A DNA stretch of 8,679 nucleotides from Gammaproteobacteria bacterium (lineage in GTDB: Bacteria; Pseudomonadota; Gammaproteobacteria; Pseudomonadales; Azotimanducaceae): NCBI GenBank assembly GCA_030430515.1, contig JAUIKX010000143.1:1-8679 (forward strand), read 5' to 3'. A program made the position numbers and the translations under genes. Positions 1-7,406 of this stretch are shown here, one piece after another. The notes beneath the pieces were generated by a model, which saw nothing but the letters and a program-made list of their open reading frames with translations, ran no database searches and was not told the DNA's origin. How positions within the stretch are numbered: position 1 is the stretch's first letter; each line of letters starts with the position of its first letter.

Positions 1-381
1 GGCGACGAATTCTGCACCGACGACACCGACTACCAGCAGTTCCGCGCGATGGTCCGCGCGGAGGCCTGGCAGAAAGACATCCTGGGCAAGCCGCTTGAAG
101 AGCGGCGCGCTTTCGGCCGCATGCTCCGTGAGCAGAGCCGCGCAACCAACGCCAACAAGGCAGCGAACATCATGGACGTCAACACGGATGCCGTGCGCGC
201 AGCGTTGCAACATCACGATGCCACACGGCTGATTCACGGCCACACGCATCGCCCGGGCGTGCACGCTTCAGAACAACGCTACGTGCTCGGCGCATGGGAG
301 CGCTGCGGCTGGTATCTCGAACAGACTGGAAGTGTTTTTTCGCTGAGGAATTTCAGCCTGGCACGCCGCTATGAAACCTGA
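1..381 (+). CDS. lpxH: UDP-2,3-diacylglucosamine diphosphatase, C-terminal part (5' end outside window)
   Basis: LpxH removes UMP from UDP-2,3-diacylglucosamine to give lipid X, a step of lipid A synthesis at the inner face of the cytoplasmic membrane. The reading frame is open from base 1, where the first codons read GDEFCTDD, a typical LpxH segment after its metal-binding core, and it ends with TGA at 379-381. Visible family marks are YQQFR near the start, IMDVN (bases 169-183) and the metal-binding HGHTHRP (bases 235-255), whose histidines are the late Mn ligands of this calcineurin-like phosphoesterase. The first metal-binding motifs lie upstream of the window, so about half of the protein is missing here. 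The ATG at 49 is internal, not the start. The last 29 bases overlap the 3' end of convergent miaE. Confidence 0.93.
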   Translation, partial: GDEFCTDDTDYQQFRAMVRAEAWQKDILGKPLEERRAFGRMLREQSRATNANKAANIMDVNTDAVRAALQHHDATRLIHGHTHRPGVHASEQRYVLGAWERCGWYLEQTGSVFSLRNFSLARRYET

Positions 382-946
382 AAGCATCGTCGGCGCTTTC
401 AATCAGCGAAGCTTCGAGCGCAAGTAGCGACGCCAGCCGCTCATCGATCGGCTCGGGAGATACCTCCGCTGCATAGTCGAGATAAATGCGAAAGTGCCGC
501 GCTTCCGATTCACACAGCCCACGGTAGAACTCCGCAAGCTCATCATCCAGCACACTCTGCAGACGGAGAAAACGTTCGCAGGAACGTGCCTCCACAACCG
601 CGCCGATCAGCAGCACATCGACGAGCCGGGCCGGCTCATGCGTGCGGCCCCAATCGCGAAGACCGCCCGCATAGCGCGACGCACTGAGATGCCGGTACTC
701 GATAGCCCGCTTGCGCATAACGCTGAGTACCTGCTCGAAATGCCGCAACTCTTCACGGGCCAGTTTCGATAGGCGCATGAGCAGCTGCGGGTGATCCACA
801 TATCTGTAGAGCAGGCTGAGCGCCGTGCCGGCCGCCTTCTTCTCGCAGTTGGCATGATCGATCAGCAGCACATCCAGGTGGTCTGGCACTGCCGCCAGCC
901 ACGCTTCAGGAGTCGGGCAGCGTAGAAAGCGCTCTATCTCCTGCAT
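353..946 (-). CDS. miaE: tRNA 2-methylthio-N6-isopentenyladenosine(37) hydroxylase MiaE
   Basis: MiaE is a non-haem diiron monooxygenase that hydroxylates the isopentenyl group of ms2i6A at tRNA position 37, giving ms2io6A. The 197-residue protein has the ferritin-like ligand pattern: E35 in ANCEKKAAG, E66 and H69 in EELRHF, E119 in VVEARSCERF, and E148 and H151 in SEARHF. All six expected iron ligands are present, so it should be active. The ATG at 946-944 shares its A with the TGA stop of the DUF1289 gene (TGATG), and no Shine-Dalgarno sequence lies before it, which points to translation by reinitiation. The 3' end runs 29 bases into convergent lpxH. miaA and miaB, which make the substrate, are not in this window. 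Confidence 0.94.
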   Translation of the reverse strand: MQEIERFLRCPTPEAWLAAVPDHLDVLLIDHANCEKKAAGTALSLLYRYVDHPQLLMRLSKLAREELRHFEQVLSVMRKRAIEYRHLSASRYAGGLRDWGRTHEPARLVDVLLIGAVVEARSCERFLRLQSVLDDELAEFYRGLCESEARHFRIYLDYAAEVSPEPIDERLASLLALEASLIESADDAFRFHSGVPG

Positions 947-1398
947 CAGAGCGCTGACACGCGAAAGCTGTGTTCAAAATGCGCCAGCGAGCGCTGGAAA
1001 ATATCGCTGTCGATCGCCTTGAGCAGATCCAGTGCTTCCGCGGCGCCGTCCGGCGTGCAGAAGCCGCAATCTGCAATCGGTCGGTTCGTACTGACGAGCC
1101 GGCGGAGCAGCTCGTACGCGAGAAGCGCCCAGGGTTCGTCTTCCGGCAGCTTGTAATGCCGCACCGCACCTTCGAAACATTGCCAGTCAGCCACTTCCAG
1201 AGCGCTGCTTACGGCCGCTGCACGAACCTCGAACAATCGTCGCCACACGGCATTCTGCTGCGCTGCGGAAAAGCTGTTCCATTGATCGATTTCGTGCGCA
1301 TAGCGCTTGCAGCCCCGACAGACCCTGTCGCCGAACGTCGTAGAGCAGATGCCTACGCAGGGCGTGGATTTCTGAAGGTTTTGGCGCGGCGTTGTCAC
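946..1398 (-). CDS. DUF1289 domain protein with Cys-rich N-terminus and C-terminal extension
   Basis: This 150-residue protein of unknown function starts with a DUF1289 domain: TPCVGICS followed by VCRGCKRY, giving cysteines C14, C18, C27 and C30, then EIDQWNSFS and VWRRL. The four-cysteine pattern suggests a metal or Fe-S site, but that is inference. Many DUF1289 proteins are only about 60-100 residues. Here a further ~90 residues follow, with another Cys pair (C111 and C114 in DCGFC). The start is taken as GTG at 1398-1396, because an in-frame stop at 1413-1411 leaves no room upstream. No good ribosome binding site is visible. The ATG at 1406 opens a different frame that stops after three codons. 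It lies 31 bases after tgpA and its stop overlaps the miaE start by one base. Confidence 0.85.
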   Translation of the reverse strand: MTTPRQNLQKSTPCVGICSTTFGDRVCRGCKRYAHEIDQWNSFSAAQQNAVWRRLFEVRAAAVSSALEVADWQCFEGAVRHYKLPEDEPWALLAYELLRRLVSTNRPIADCGFCTPDGAAEALDLLKAIDSDIFQRSLAHFEHSFRVSAL

Positions 1399-1429
1399 CA
1401 GCCCATTAGATCAATTCGACACGTTCGCT

Positions 1430-3439
1430 TCAATGCGCAGCAAAGGTCAGCCGCACGCTCAGCCGGCGCAAGCCCCGTGACAGTTCGTGCGCTGTTTTCG
1501 GACGGGCTTCGGGGTTGTAGAGGGCTTCCTCCAACGAGGTGGTCAGTGCCTGCACCTGATCAGGCTCGACTCCGACCGACTCGCCTACCCGGGCGACAAA
1601 CGCGCCGGGCGTTTCACCCGGTTCCTGAGCAAATCCAAGGCGGCTGGCGCGGGCGACAAAGCGGCGATAGGCACGAACAACCGGGTCACGGCTCTTCGGG
1701 CGTCGACGAAAGAACAGCAGGAGCGCTGTCAGGGCGAGGCAAAGCGCTCCAAGCGCAAGCATCACCAGGCCAACACGAGCCGGAGTCAGCTCGCCCAACC
1801 AGCGGCTCAGAAATTTCTCCTGAACGCCGCCATCGAAGCCGACGACGAACATGTTCCAGTTGTGCTCGACGGAATCGAACATGTACAGCATGCGACCGAG
1901 CATGCTGGTATCGCCCATCCGTGCGTTGGTCAGAGCAGAAAGCGATTGCCGGTCCTGCGACGAAAGCGCCGCGGCAAGCCCCTGCTCCACGCGTTCCGGC
2001 GCAACGGCTCCCGTCGGATCGTAGCGCCGCCAGCCTTTTCCCTTCACCCAGACTTCAGCCCAGGCGTGAGCATCGTACTGGCGGACGACCAGATGCCCTG
2101 ATAGGGGATTCAGCTCGCCGCCCAGATAACCACCGACCATCCGCGCAGGTATGCCCACGCTGCGCATGGCGTAGACAAACGCGCTCGCATAGTGCGAACA
2201 GAACCCGGATTGCGTGTCGAACCAGAAGGAATCGATATAGCCCGACCTCGGCAGCGCCGGCGGGTTGAGCGTGTAATGGTAGGGCTGTGAGCGGATGCGT
2301 GACAGCAACGCCTCGGCAAAGCGCTCCGTGTCCGGGTTGCTGAGATAAAGCTTACGCGCGTAACCATCCATTCGAGGGTTGCGACTGTCCTCTGGAATGT
2401 AGGTCTCGTGCTGTGCCTCAGGTTCGGTCAGCCTGACACCAAAATCCGCCCCCGGCGCAGATGCCATACGGTAACGAAACACCGAAAGTATGGGATCACG
2501 AGTGAGCATGCGCAGATCCGGCGTCAGCTTCGCTCGGGCATCGAGCTGCGCGGGGACAGCTAGGCCGTAGAGCCAGTTCTGAGCGGTCGGCTCCAGCAGC
2601 ACTTCGTAGCCCAGCTGCCTTGATGCACCCATGCGGATGCGCGGCTGTCCGGGCGGCACATCTCCGGCTTTCCAGCGCCCGTCCTCCAGAACGTTGTAAA
2701 CGACACCCCGCCAGTACAACTGCTTGTAGAGAACGGGGGTGCCATCGTCGAACACCACACGGAACGCGACCGAATCAGACTGGGTAAGTTCCGCAAGATC
2801 GCCTGGAGAAACCTCCTCCTGCAGACCGATGGCGTTATTGCCCGGCACAGGTACGTTCCAAAGCGGCATGACGCGGGGAAAGAAGAGAAAGAGCACCACT
2901 GTGAGCGGCAATGCCTGGAGCAGAAGTGACGTGGCCAGACGCACGGAAGCCATGGGTCGAACACGGGTGTGCATCTGATTCAGGCCGACCATCGCCGCGG
3001 TGACGATGATCACCGCCAGAAACTCATACAGCGCCACGAACAGTCCCTGCTCAAACAGAAACTCCGTGGCCACCACGAAGTAAGCGAGAAAAATCACGAC
3101 GTACGCGTCGCGCCGGGATTTCATTTCCACCAGCTTGAACGCGAAGGCGAGCACCAGCAGAGAAACGAACGCTTCGAGGCTGAACCCGTTGCTGCTGGAC
3201 AGAATCACACCGATGCTGCCGGACACAACCAGCGCTGCTTTGATGATGCGGCTGGGAAAGTCCCAGCGCCCCTGATAGACCAGAGTTCGCCAGCAACCGC
3301 ATACGAAGCACACAATGATGATCCAGGGTGATAGCTGCATCGCATGCGGCAGCACGACCGCGGCCTGAGCGACCATCAAAAGCGCCAGCGCGTTGCGGGG
3401 TATCTGCGACCCGATCCCGGCTCTGTCTTCAGCGGCCAT
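1430..3439 (-). CDS. tgpA: TgpA-type membrane protein with periplasmic transglutaminase-like domain
   Basis: This 669-residue protein matches the architecture of Pseudomonas TgpA. A block of about six hydrophobic helices covers residues ~16-197, a large soluble domain ~200-550 contains a transglutaminase/protease fold, one more helix lies at ~554-577, and a DUF4129-like cytoplasmic tail of ~90 residues follows. The papain-like triad is visible: C414 in SGFCSHYA, H458 in DAHAWAEV and D474 in RYDPTGA, so the catalytic domain looks intact. Its substrate is unknown; in P. aeruginosa TgpA is reported as important for viability. The ATG at 3439 is chosen over an upstream in-frame start at 3505 because GGGAG lies 10 bases before it and the overlap with the DUF58 gene is then only 11 bases. 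Order and overlap indicate co-expression with moxR and DUF58. Confidence 0.92.
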   Translation of the reverse strand: MAAEDRAGIGSQIPRNALALLMVAQAAVVLPHAMQLSPWIIIVCFVCGCWRTLVYQGRWDFPSRIIKAALVVSGSIGVILSSSNGFSLEAFVSLLVLAFAFKLVEMKSRRDAYVVIFLAYFVVATEFLFEQGLFVALYEFLAVIIVTAAMVGLNQMHTRVRPMASVRLATSLLLQALPLTVVLFLFFPRVMPLWNVPVPGNNAIGLQEEVSPGDLAELTQSDSVAFRVVFDDGTPVLYKQLYWRGVVYNVLEDGRWKAGDVPPGQPRIRMGASRQLGYEVLLEPTAQNWLYGLAVPAQLDARAKLTPDLRMLTRDPILSVFRYRMASAPGADFGVRLTEPEAQHETYIPEDSRNPRMDGYARKLYLSNPDTERFAEALLSRIRSQPYHYTLNPPALPRSGYIDSFWFDTQSGFCSHYASAFVYAMRSVGIPARMVGGYLGGELNPLSGHLVVRQYDAHAWAEVWVKGKGWRRYDPTGAVAPERVEQGLAAALSSQDRQSLSALTNARMGDTSMLGRMLYMFDSVEHNWNMFVVGFDGGVQEKFLSRWLGELTPARVGLVMLALGALCLALTALLLFFRRRPKSRDPVVRAYRRFVARASRLGFAQEPGETPGAFVARVGESVGVEPDQVQALTTSLEEALYNPEARPKTAHELSRGLRRLSVRLTFAAH

Positions 3440-4388
3440 ACAGCGCCAACTCCCGGAGCACAGTTTCCAGATGAGCTTCGCCGATGCCCGGTTGCAGGCG
3501 GACATTCATCGCCGGCAGCTCCAGACCGAACTCGCGATCTTCTCTGGTCGCCCGCAGCGCCATACCGGTCAGCCTCTGCAGGCGGGCCTCCGTATCACCC
3601 TGCACGTCATCGAAACGCAGCCAGAGCCGGGGCTCCTGATAGCTCGTAAAACGCTTGACCTGCAGATCGCGCCCATCCGAGCGGGCGTAGGAACGCCAGA
3701 TCACGTGTTTGATCGGGTCGCCCCGGGTATAGGCTTTGATATCCGTGAAATCATCGCTGCCAAGCGGATCCACCAGAACCCCTTCGTCCCGCCTGCCGCT
3801 GGTGAAGCGCGGCAGGTTCTCAAAGATCGGCTTGGGATAGACGAGCGCCCGGGCGTTCAGATCCACCCATGTCCATGCGCGCAGCAGGCCGAGCGGATAG
3901 TAGGTTTCGATCAGCAGCCTGCCTGGATCCAACCAGCCGCGATGCGAACCGCGGACATAGAGGCGCACGACATCGGCTTCCTTGTCAGCAAGCTCTGCCC
4001 ATTGCCGTATGCTGCCCGGCCAGCCCAGCTGCACCCCCTCCCGCCCACGGCCGCTGGGCCTGACGACGCGAACGCTGAACTGAACGTCCTCACCGACGAA
4101 CCCTGGTCGCGATTCAGCAAGTTCCAGGCGCAGTCCAGACAGGTTTCTGAACGTGTATAGAATGGTCACCATAAGCATGGCGCCCAACAGAAATGCCAGG
4201 CCGAAAACCAGGCTCGCCTGATAGTTAATCGCGCCGATAATCAGCAGCGCAATGAAAAAGCCAAAAACGAAACCCGTCTTCGTCGGAAAGATGAAAACGT
4301 TCGACTGGCTGAGGGTAATGCTGGAGCTGGGCGGTATCCGCCGTTCGAGAAACTGCTCGAAACGCTCGTTTAGTACGCCCTCGGACAC
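3429..4388 (-). CDS. DUF58 domain membrane-anchored protein
   Basis: This 319-residue protein has two closely spaced hydrophobic helices at about 38-55 and 58-80, then a cytoplasmic region. The DUF58 core is at ~212-247, with DDFTDIKAYTRGD, VIWRSYARS and LQVKRF. DUF58 proteins are almost always encoded next to MoxR-type ATPases; they are thought to bridge the ATPase to client or envelope proteins, and their biochemical role is unsettled. The start is GTG at 4388-4386, with AGG eight bases upstream inside the moxR stop region, and the resulting N-terminus (ERRIPPSSSITLSQ) resembles that of Pseudomonas homologues. It begins 9 bases after moxR and overlaps tgpA by 11 bases. No von Willebrand A gene, common in other MoxR clusters, is next to it. 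Confidence 0.9.
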   Translation of the reverse strand: MSEGVLNERFEQFLERRIPPSSSITLSQSNVFIFPTKTGFVFGFFIALLIIGAINYQASLVFGLAFLLGAMLMVTILYTFRNLSGLRLELAESRPGFVGEDVQFSVRVVRPSGRGREGVQLGWPGSIRQWAELADKEADVVRLYVRGSHRGWLDPGRLLIETYYPLGLLRAWTWVDLNARALVYPKPIFENLPRFTSGRRDEGVLVDPLGSDDFTDIKAYTRGDPIKHVIWRSYARSDGRDLQVKRFTSYQEPRLWLRFDDVQGDTEARLQRLTGMALRATREDREFGLELPAMNVRLQPGIGEAHLETVLRELALYGR

Positions 4389-4397
4389 GTTGCGAGC

Positions 4398-5312
4398 CTA
4401 AACGACATCGACATTGGACAGCAGCTTCTGCACCAGGGCACCACCGCCATGGCCCGAGAAATCAGCCGACTCGCGAAGCCGGTGCTCTACTACCGGGCCA
4501 AGAACCGCCTGAACGTCTTCAGGTACGACATGGCGTCTGTCCTGCAGGAGCGCCCATGCCCTGGCCGCCTGAAGCAGTGCCAGGGTTCCCCTCGGAGACA
4601 GCCCGTAGGCGAACTCACCACCCTGCCGCGTGTAGCCGACAAGTCTCTGAACGTAGTCGATCAGCGGGTCCGCAACCTTCACTGCATCCACTGCGGACTG
4701 AACCTGCTTGAGGCCGTTGAGGTCGAGTTGCGGCTCCAGGTCGGCCAGTTTGCGCCTGCCGTCACCGCCACGAAGCAGCTCGCGCTCCGCATCCGGATCG
4801 GGGTAGCCGAGTGCGATCCGCATGAGAAACCGATCCAGTTGCGACTCGGGCAGCGGGAACGTGCCTGACTGTGTCACCGGATTTTGTGTGGCAATGACGA
4901 AAAAAGGCTCTGGCAACTCGAGAGGCTGACCTTCCACCGATACCTGGCGCTCCTCCATCGCTTCCAGAAGCGCGCTCTGACTCTTGGGCGTCGCGCGGTT
5001 GATCTCGTCTGCGAGAACCACCTGCGCAAAGAGCGGCCCCCGCATGAATTTCAGCGTGCCGGTTTCGCGGTCGAAGATGGAAGTGCCGATGATGTCTGAA
5101 GGGAGCACGTCCGAGGTGAACTGCACCCTGTTGTAGCTGAGACCCAGCACCCGGGCCAGCGCCTGCGACAGCAGCGTTTTACCCATGCCGGGAAGGTCTT
5201 CGATGAGCAGGTGCCCTCGCGCGAAAAGACACGCCAGCGCAAGCTGAACCTGCCCCGATTTACCCAGGAGCACGCCGTCCAACGACGAACGAACGCGGCT
5301 GATGGCATCCAT
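4398..5312 (-). CDS. MoxR-type AAA+ ATPase
   Basis: MoxR ATPases act as chaperones that help assemble or activate partner complexes. Counted from the ATG at 5312, the 304-residue protein has Walker A DLPGMGKT (39-46), Walker B VVLADEIN (98-105), sensor 1 ATQNP (141-145), a likely arginine finger R161 in QLDRF, and the SPRG sensor 2 (R241). All are intact, so it should hydrolyse ATP. The frame is open further upstream to a GTG at 5387, which would add 25 unconserved residues and overlap purF by 56 bases. I prefer ATG 5312 because the protein then begins just before the conserved GVLLGK region, as in relatives, and because purF ends 19 bases earlier. Only a close AGGTG precedes this ATG, so the choice is not certain. 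It heads the moxR-DUF58-tgpA trio. Confidence 0.92.
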   Translation of the reverse strand: MDAISRVRSSLDGVLLGKSGQVQLALACLFARGHLLIEDLPGMGKTLLSQALARVLGLSYNRVQFTSDVLPSDIIGTSIFDRETGTLKFMRGPLFAQVVLADEINRATPKSQSALLEAMEERQVSVEGQPLELPEPFFVIATQNPVTQSGTFPLPESQLDRFLMRIALGYPDPDAERELLRGGDGRRKLADLEPQLDLNGLKQVQSAVDAVKVADPLIDYVQRLVGYTRQGGEFAYGLSPRGTLALLQAARAWALLQDRRHVVPEDVQAVLGPVVEHRLRESADFSGHGGGALVQKLLSNVDVV

Positions 5313-5331
5313 CACCTGCGTTCTGCTCGCC

Positions 5332-6864
5332 TCAGGCGTGATTGTGTAGTTCGGGGACGCTGGGCTCCCTGCTTTGCTCAGCTGCACGGCGTTTCTTGCT
5401 TTCGTCGTTTCGGTGCAACGATAGACGTTGTAAATATTCCGCGTCTATGTCGCCCGTCACGTAATTCCCGTCAAACACCGAACACTCGTAAGTTTCTATG
5501 TTGGGGTTCCCCTCGTGAGCCGCCAGGATGAGGTCGTCGAGACGCTGGTACAGAAGCCAGTCGGCGCCGATTTCCTGACAGATTGCATCGACATCGCCGA
5601 CACGAGCGACGAATTCCTCCTCTGCCGGGAGGTCGATACCGTACACATTCGGATAGCGGACCGGCGGTGCCGCCGAGGCGACGAAGACCTTTTTGGCCCC
5701 GGCGTCGCGCGCCATCTGCACGATGCGGCTGATGGTCGTGCCGCGCACGATCGAATCGTCCACCAGCAAGACGTTTTTGTCCTGGAACTCCAGAGGTATG
5801 GCGTTGAACTTCTGGCGCACCGATTTTTTCCGTTCCTGCTGTCCAGGCATGATGAACGTGCGCGGAATGTATCGATTCTTGACAAAACCTTCTCGAAATT
5901 TCACATCGAGTTTGTGCGCAAGCGGCATTGCGCAGGTGCGCGAAGTCTCCGGGATCGGAATCACCACATCGATGTCGTGCTGACCATCCGGATACATTTC
6001 GAGAATACGGTCTGCCAGATACTCCCCCATGCGGAGCCGGGATTTGTAAACGCTGATGCCATCCATGATCGAGTCAGGCCGCGCCAGGTACACATGCTCG
6101 AAAATGCAGGGGATGAGACGGGAATTCTCGGCACACTGCCGCCGATGCAGCGTGCCGTCGAGGGTCACGAATACCGCTTCGCCGGGCGCCACGTCGTCGT
6201 AGAGCTCAAACCCAAGTACATCGAGAGCAACGCTTTCCGATGCCAGCATGAACTCATCGTGCCGGCCACCACGCCGCCGACCGATCACCAGAGGACGTAT
6301 CCCCAGCGGGTCGCGGAAACCAAGCATGCCGAGCCCCAGAACCAGGCTGACGGCCGCGTACGCACCCTTGCAGCGTTCATGCACCACCCGCACCGCTTCA
6401 AAGACGTCTTCGTGGGAAGGGTTGAGCTTGCCGAGCGCACGCAGCTCATGGGCAAAGACGTTGAGCAGAACTTCAGAGTCACTGTCGGTGTTGATGTGCC
6501 GCATCTCTTCGCGAAAAAGATCCACCTTGAGCTTTTCCGCGTTGGTCAGGTTGCCGTTGTGAGCAAGTGCAATACCGTAGGGCGAGTTCACGTACATCGG
6601 CTGAGCCTCTGCACTCGAGGCACTGCCCGCAGTCGGATAACGGACGTGCCCGATACCGATGTTCCCCTGCAGGCGCAGCATGTGCTTCTGCTCGAACACA
6701 TCGCGCACGAGACCGTTGGCTTTGCGCAGCGCAATTTTCTGCTGCTCGTGGTCAATGGTGACGATCCCAGCCGCATCCTGGCCGCGATGCTGAAGCACCG
6801 TGAGCGCATCGTACAGCTCCTGGTTAACGTTCCCTACACCAACGATGCCAACAATTCCACACAC
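5332..6864 (-). CDS. purF: Amidophosphoribosyltransferase (glutamine PRPP amidotransferase)
   Basis: PurF catalyses the first committed step of de novo purine synthesis, making 5-phosphoribosylamine from PRPP and glutamine in the cytosol. The 510-residue protein is close to E. coli PurF (505 residues). It begins MCGIVGIVG, so the nucleophilic cysteine follows the initiator directly and there is no propeptide as in the Bacillus type. GHVRYPTAG and AHNGNLTN mark the glutaminase domain, and VDDSIVRGTT (368-377) is the PRPP loop of the phosphoribosyltransferase domain. The start is GTG at 6864-6862, fixed both by the Cys requirement and by GGAGGT eight bases upstream. It lies 18 bases after cvpA. 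In Pseudomonas metZ follows purF; here a MoxR gene does. Confidence 0.98.
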   Translation of the reverse strand: MCGIVGIVGVGNVNQELYDALTVLQHRGQDAAGIVTIDHEQQKIALRKANGLVRDVFEQKHMLRLQGNIGIGHVRYPTAGSASSAEAQPMYVNSPYGIALAHNGNLTNAEKLKVDLFREEMRHINTDSDSEVLLNVFAHELRALGKLNPSHEDVFEAVRVVHERCKGAYAAVSLVLGLGMLGFRDPLGIRPLVIGRRRGGRHDEFMLASESVALDVLGFELYDDVAPGEAVFVTLDGTLHRRQCAENSRLIPCIFEHVYLARPDSIMDGISVYKSRLRMGEYLADRILEMYPDGQHDIDVVIPIPETSRTCAMPLAHKLDVKFREGFVKNRYIPRTFIMPGQQERKKSVRQKFNAIPLEFQDKNVLLVDDSIVRGTTISRIVQMARDAGAKKVFVASAAPPVRYPNVYGIDLPAEEEFVARVGDVDAICQEIGADWLLYQRLDDLILAAHEGNPNIETYECSVFDGNYVTGDIDAEYLQRLSLHRNDESKKRRAAEQSREPSVPELHNHA

Positions 6865-6872
6865 GTCAATCG

Positions 6873-6878
6873 ACCTCC
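6873..6878 (-). promoter_or_regulatory. Ribosome binding site of purF
   Basis: The minus strand reads GGAGGT here, a near-perfect anti-16S match, eight bases before the purF GTG. It is the strongest ribosome binding site I see in the window and confirms the non-ATG start. It sits in the short gap between cvpA and purF, so purF is translated independently of cvpA. Confidence 0.85.
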
Positions 6879-6882
6879 AATT

Positions 6883-7389
6883 TCAGTTTCCGGAAGCCGC
6901 CTGACCGGCCAGCTCCCAGACTCTCGCCCGCGCAGTGCCCACTAGAGACAATACATCATCCTCAAACGCCATGAGCTGACGCTGAAGCCGCGACTGCTGC
7001 CACCAGGGCGCGTCACCCACGAATGGTTGCAGCGCGATGAGAGCGACGATGCAGACCACCGCCCCTCTGGCGCCGCCAAAAACAAAGCCCAGCAGCCGAT
7101 CAGTGCCGCTCAGGCCGGTGCTTTCAACCAGCCGGGCAACTGCCCATTGAACCATGCCGCCCAGAATCAGCGTCACACCGAAAACCGCGATGAAGCCGAT
7201 GACCAACGCCGCGGTGGGGTTGTTGGCAATGCCCAGACGCTGCCCCACTTCCGGCCCGAAATAGAGCCCGGCCAGAAAAGCCAGCAGCCAGATCACCAGC
7301 GACAGAACCTCTTTGAAGAGCCCGCGAAACATACCCATCAACGCAGAAACGATCAGCACGATGACGATGACGATATCGAGGGTAGGCAT
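6883..7389 (-). CDS. cvpA: CvpA family inner-membrane protein
   Basis: CvpA is a small multi-helix inner-membrane protein named for its need in colicin V production in E. coli; its gene commonly precedes purF, and its molecular role is still unclear. The 168-residue protein is near the E. coli length of about 162. It opens with DIVIVIVLIVSALMGMFRG, whose short loop after the first helix is typical of the family. Hydrophobic segments follow at about 27-46, 60-90 and 100-125, with GFVFGGARGAVV near the fourth. The ATG at 7389-7387 has no Shine-Dalgarno sequence and overlaps by one base the stop of a five-codon mini-ORF (7389-7406) that itself overlaps the dedD stop, so reinitiation from dedD is likely. 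Confidence 0.93.
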   Translation of the reverse strand: MPTLDIVIVIVLIVSALMGMFRGLFKEVLSLVIWLLAFLAGLYFGPEVGQRLGIANNPTAALVIGFIAVFGVTLILGGMVQWAVARLVESTGLSGTDRLLGFVFGGARGAVVCIVALIALQPFVGDAPWWQQSRLQRQLMAFEDDVLSLVGTARARVWELAGQAASGN

Positions 7390-7406
7390 CAGTTAGAAAA
7401 AGCCAT
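7389..7406 (-). other. Five-codon mini-ORF between dedD and cvpA
   Basis: ATG GCT TTT TCT AAC TGA lies between dedD and cvpA. Its ATG overlaps the dedD stop (TGATG) and its TGA overlaps the cvpA ATG (TGATG). It repeats the last dedD codons in another register and seems to be a by-product of the 17-base duplication at 7396-7429. It may pass ribosomes from dedD to cvpA by successive reinitiation. Nothing shows that the peptide MAFSN itself matters. Confidence 0.45.

Noticed and set aside
334..340. T-run inside the lpxH 3' end, considered as a rho-independent terminator
   Set aside because: No stable GC-rich inverted repeat stands directly before it, and it lies within coding sequence before the lpxH stop.
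1399..1429. Gap between tgpA and DUF1289, considered as a promoter or terminator site
   Set aside because: It is only 31 bases with no hairpin and no convincing paired -35/-10 boxes, so nothing can be supported there.
970..2268. A 432-codon open frame on the + strand opposite DUF1289 and tgpA
   Set aside because: Its product is Arg/Pro/Ala-rich with no recognisable domain, and it spans two convincing minus-strand genes. It is typical of antisense frames in GC-rich DNA.
3440..3505. Longer tgpA form starting at 3505
   Set aside because: The extra 22 residues overlap the DUF58 gene, look unlike the family N-terminus, and the ATG at 3439 has a good ribosome binding site 10 bases before it.
3393..4160. 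A 255-codon open frame on the + strand opposite DUF58
   Set aside because: It is antisense to the well-supported DUF58 gene and has a low-complexity composition without motifs.
5515..6945. A 476-codon open frame on the + strand opposite purF
   Set aside because: It lies almost wholly antisense to a certain purF, its product resembles no family I know and is rich in Arg, His and Val as expected from a GC-rich antisense frame. It is best seen as a shadow of purF codon use.
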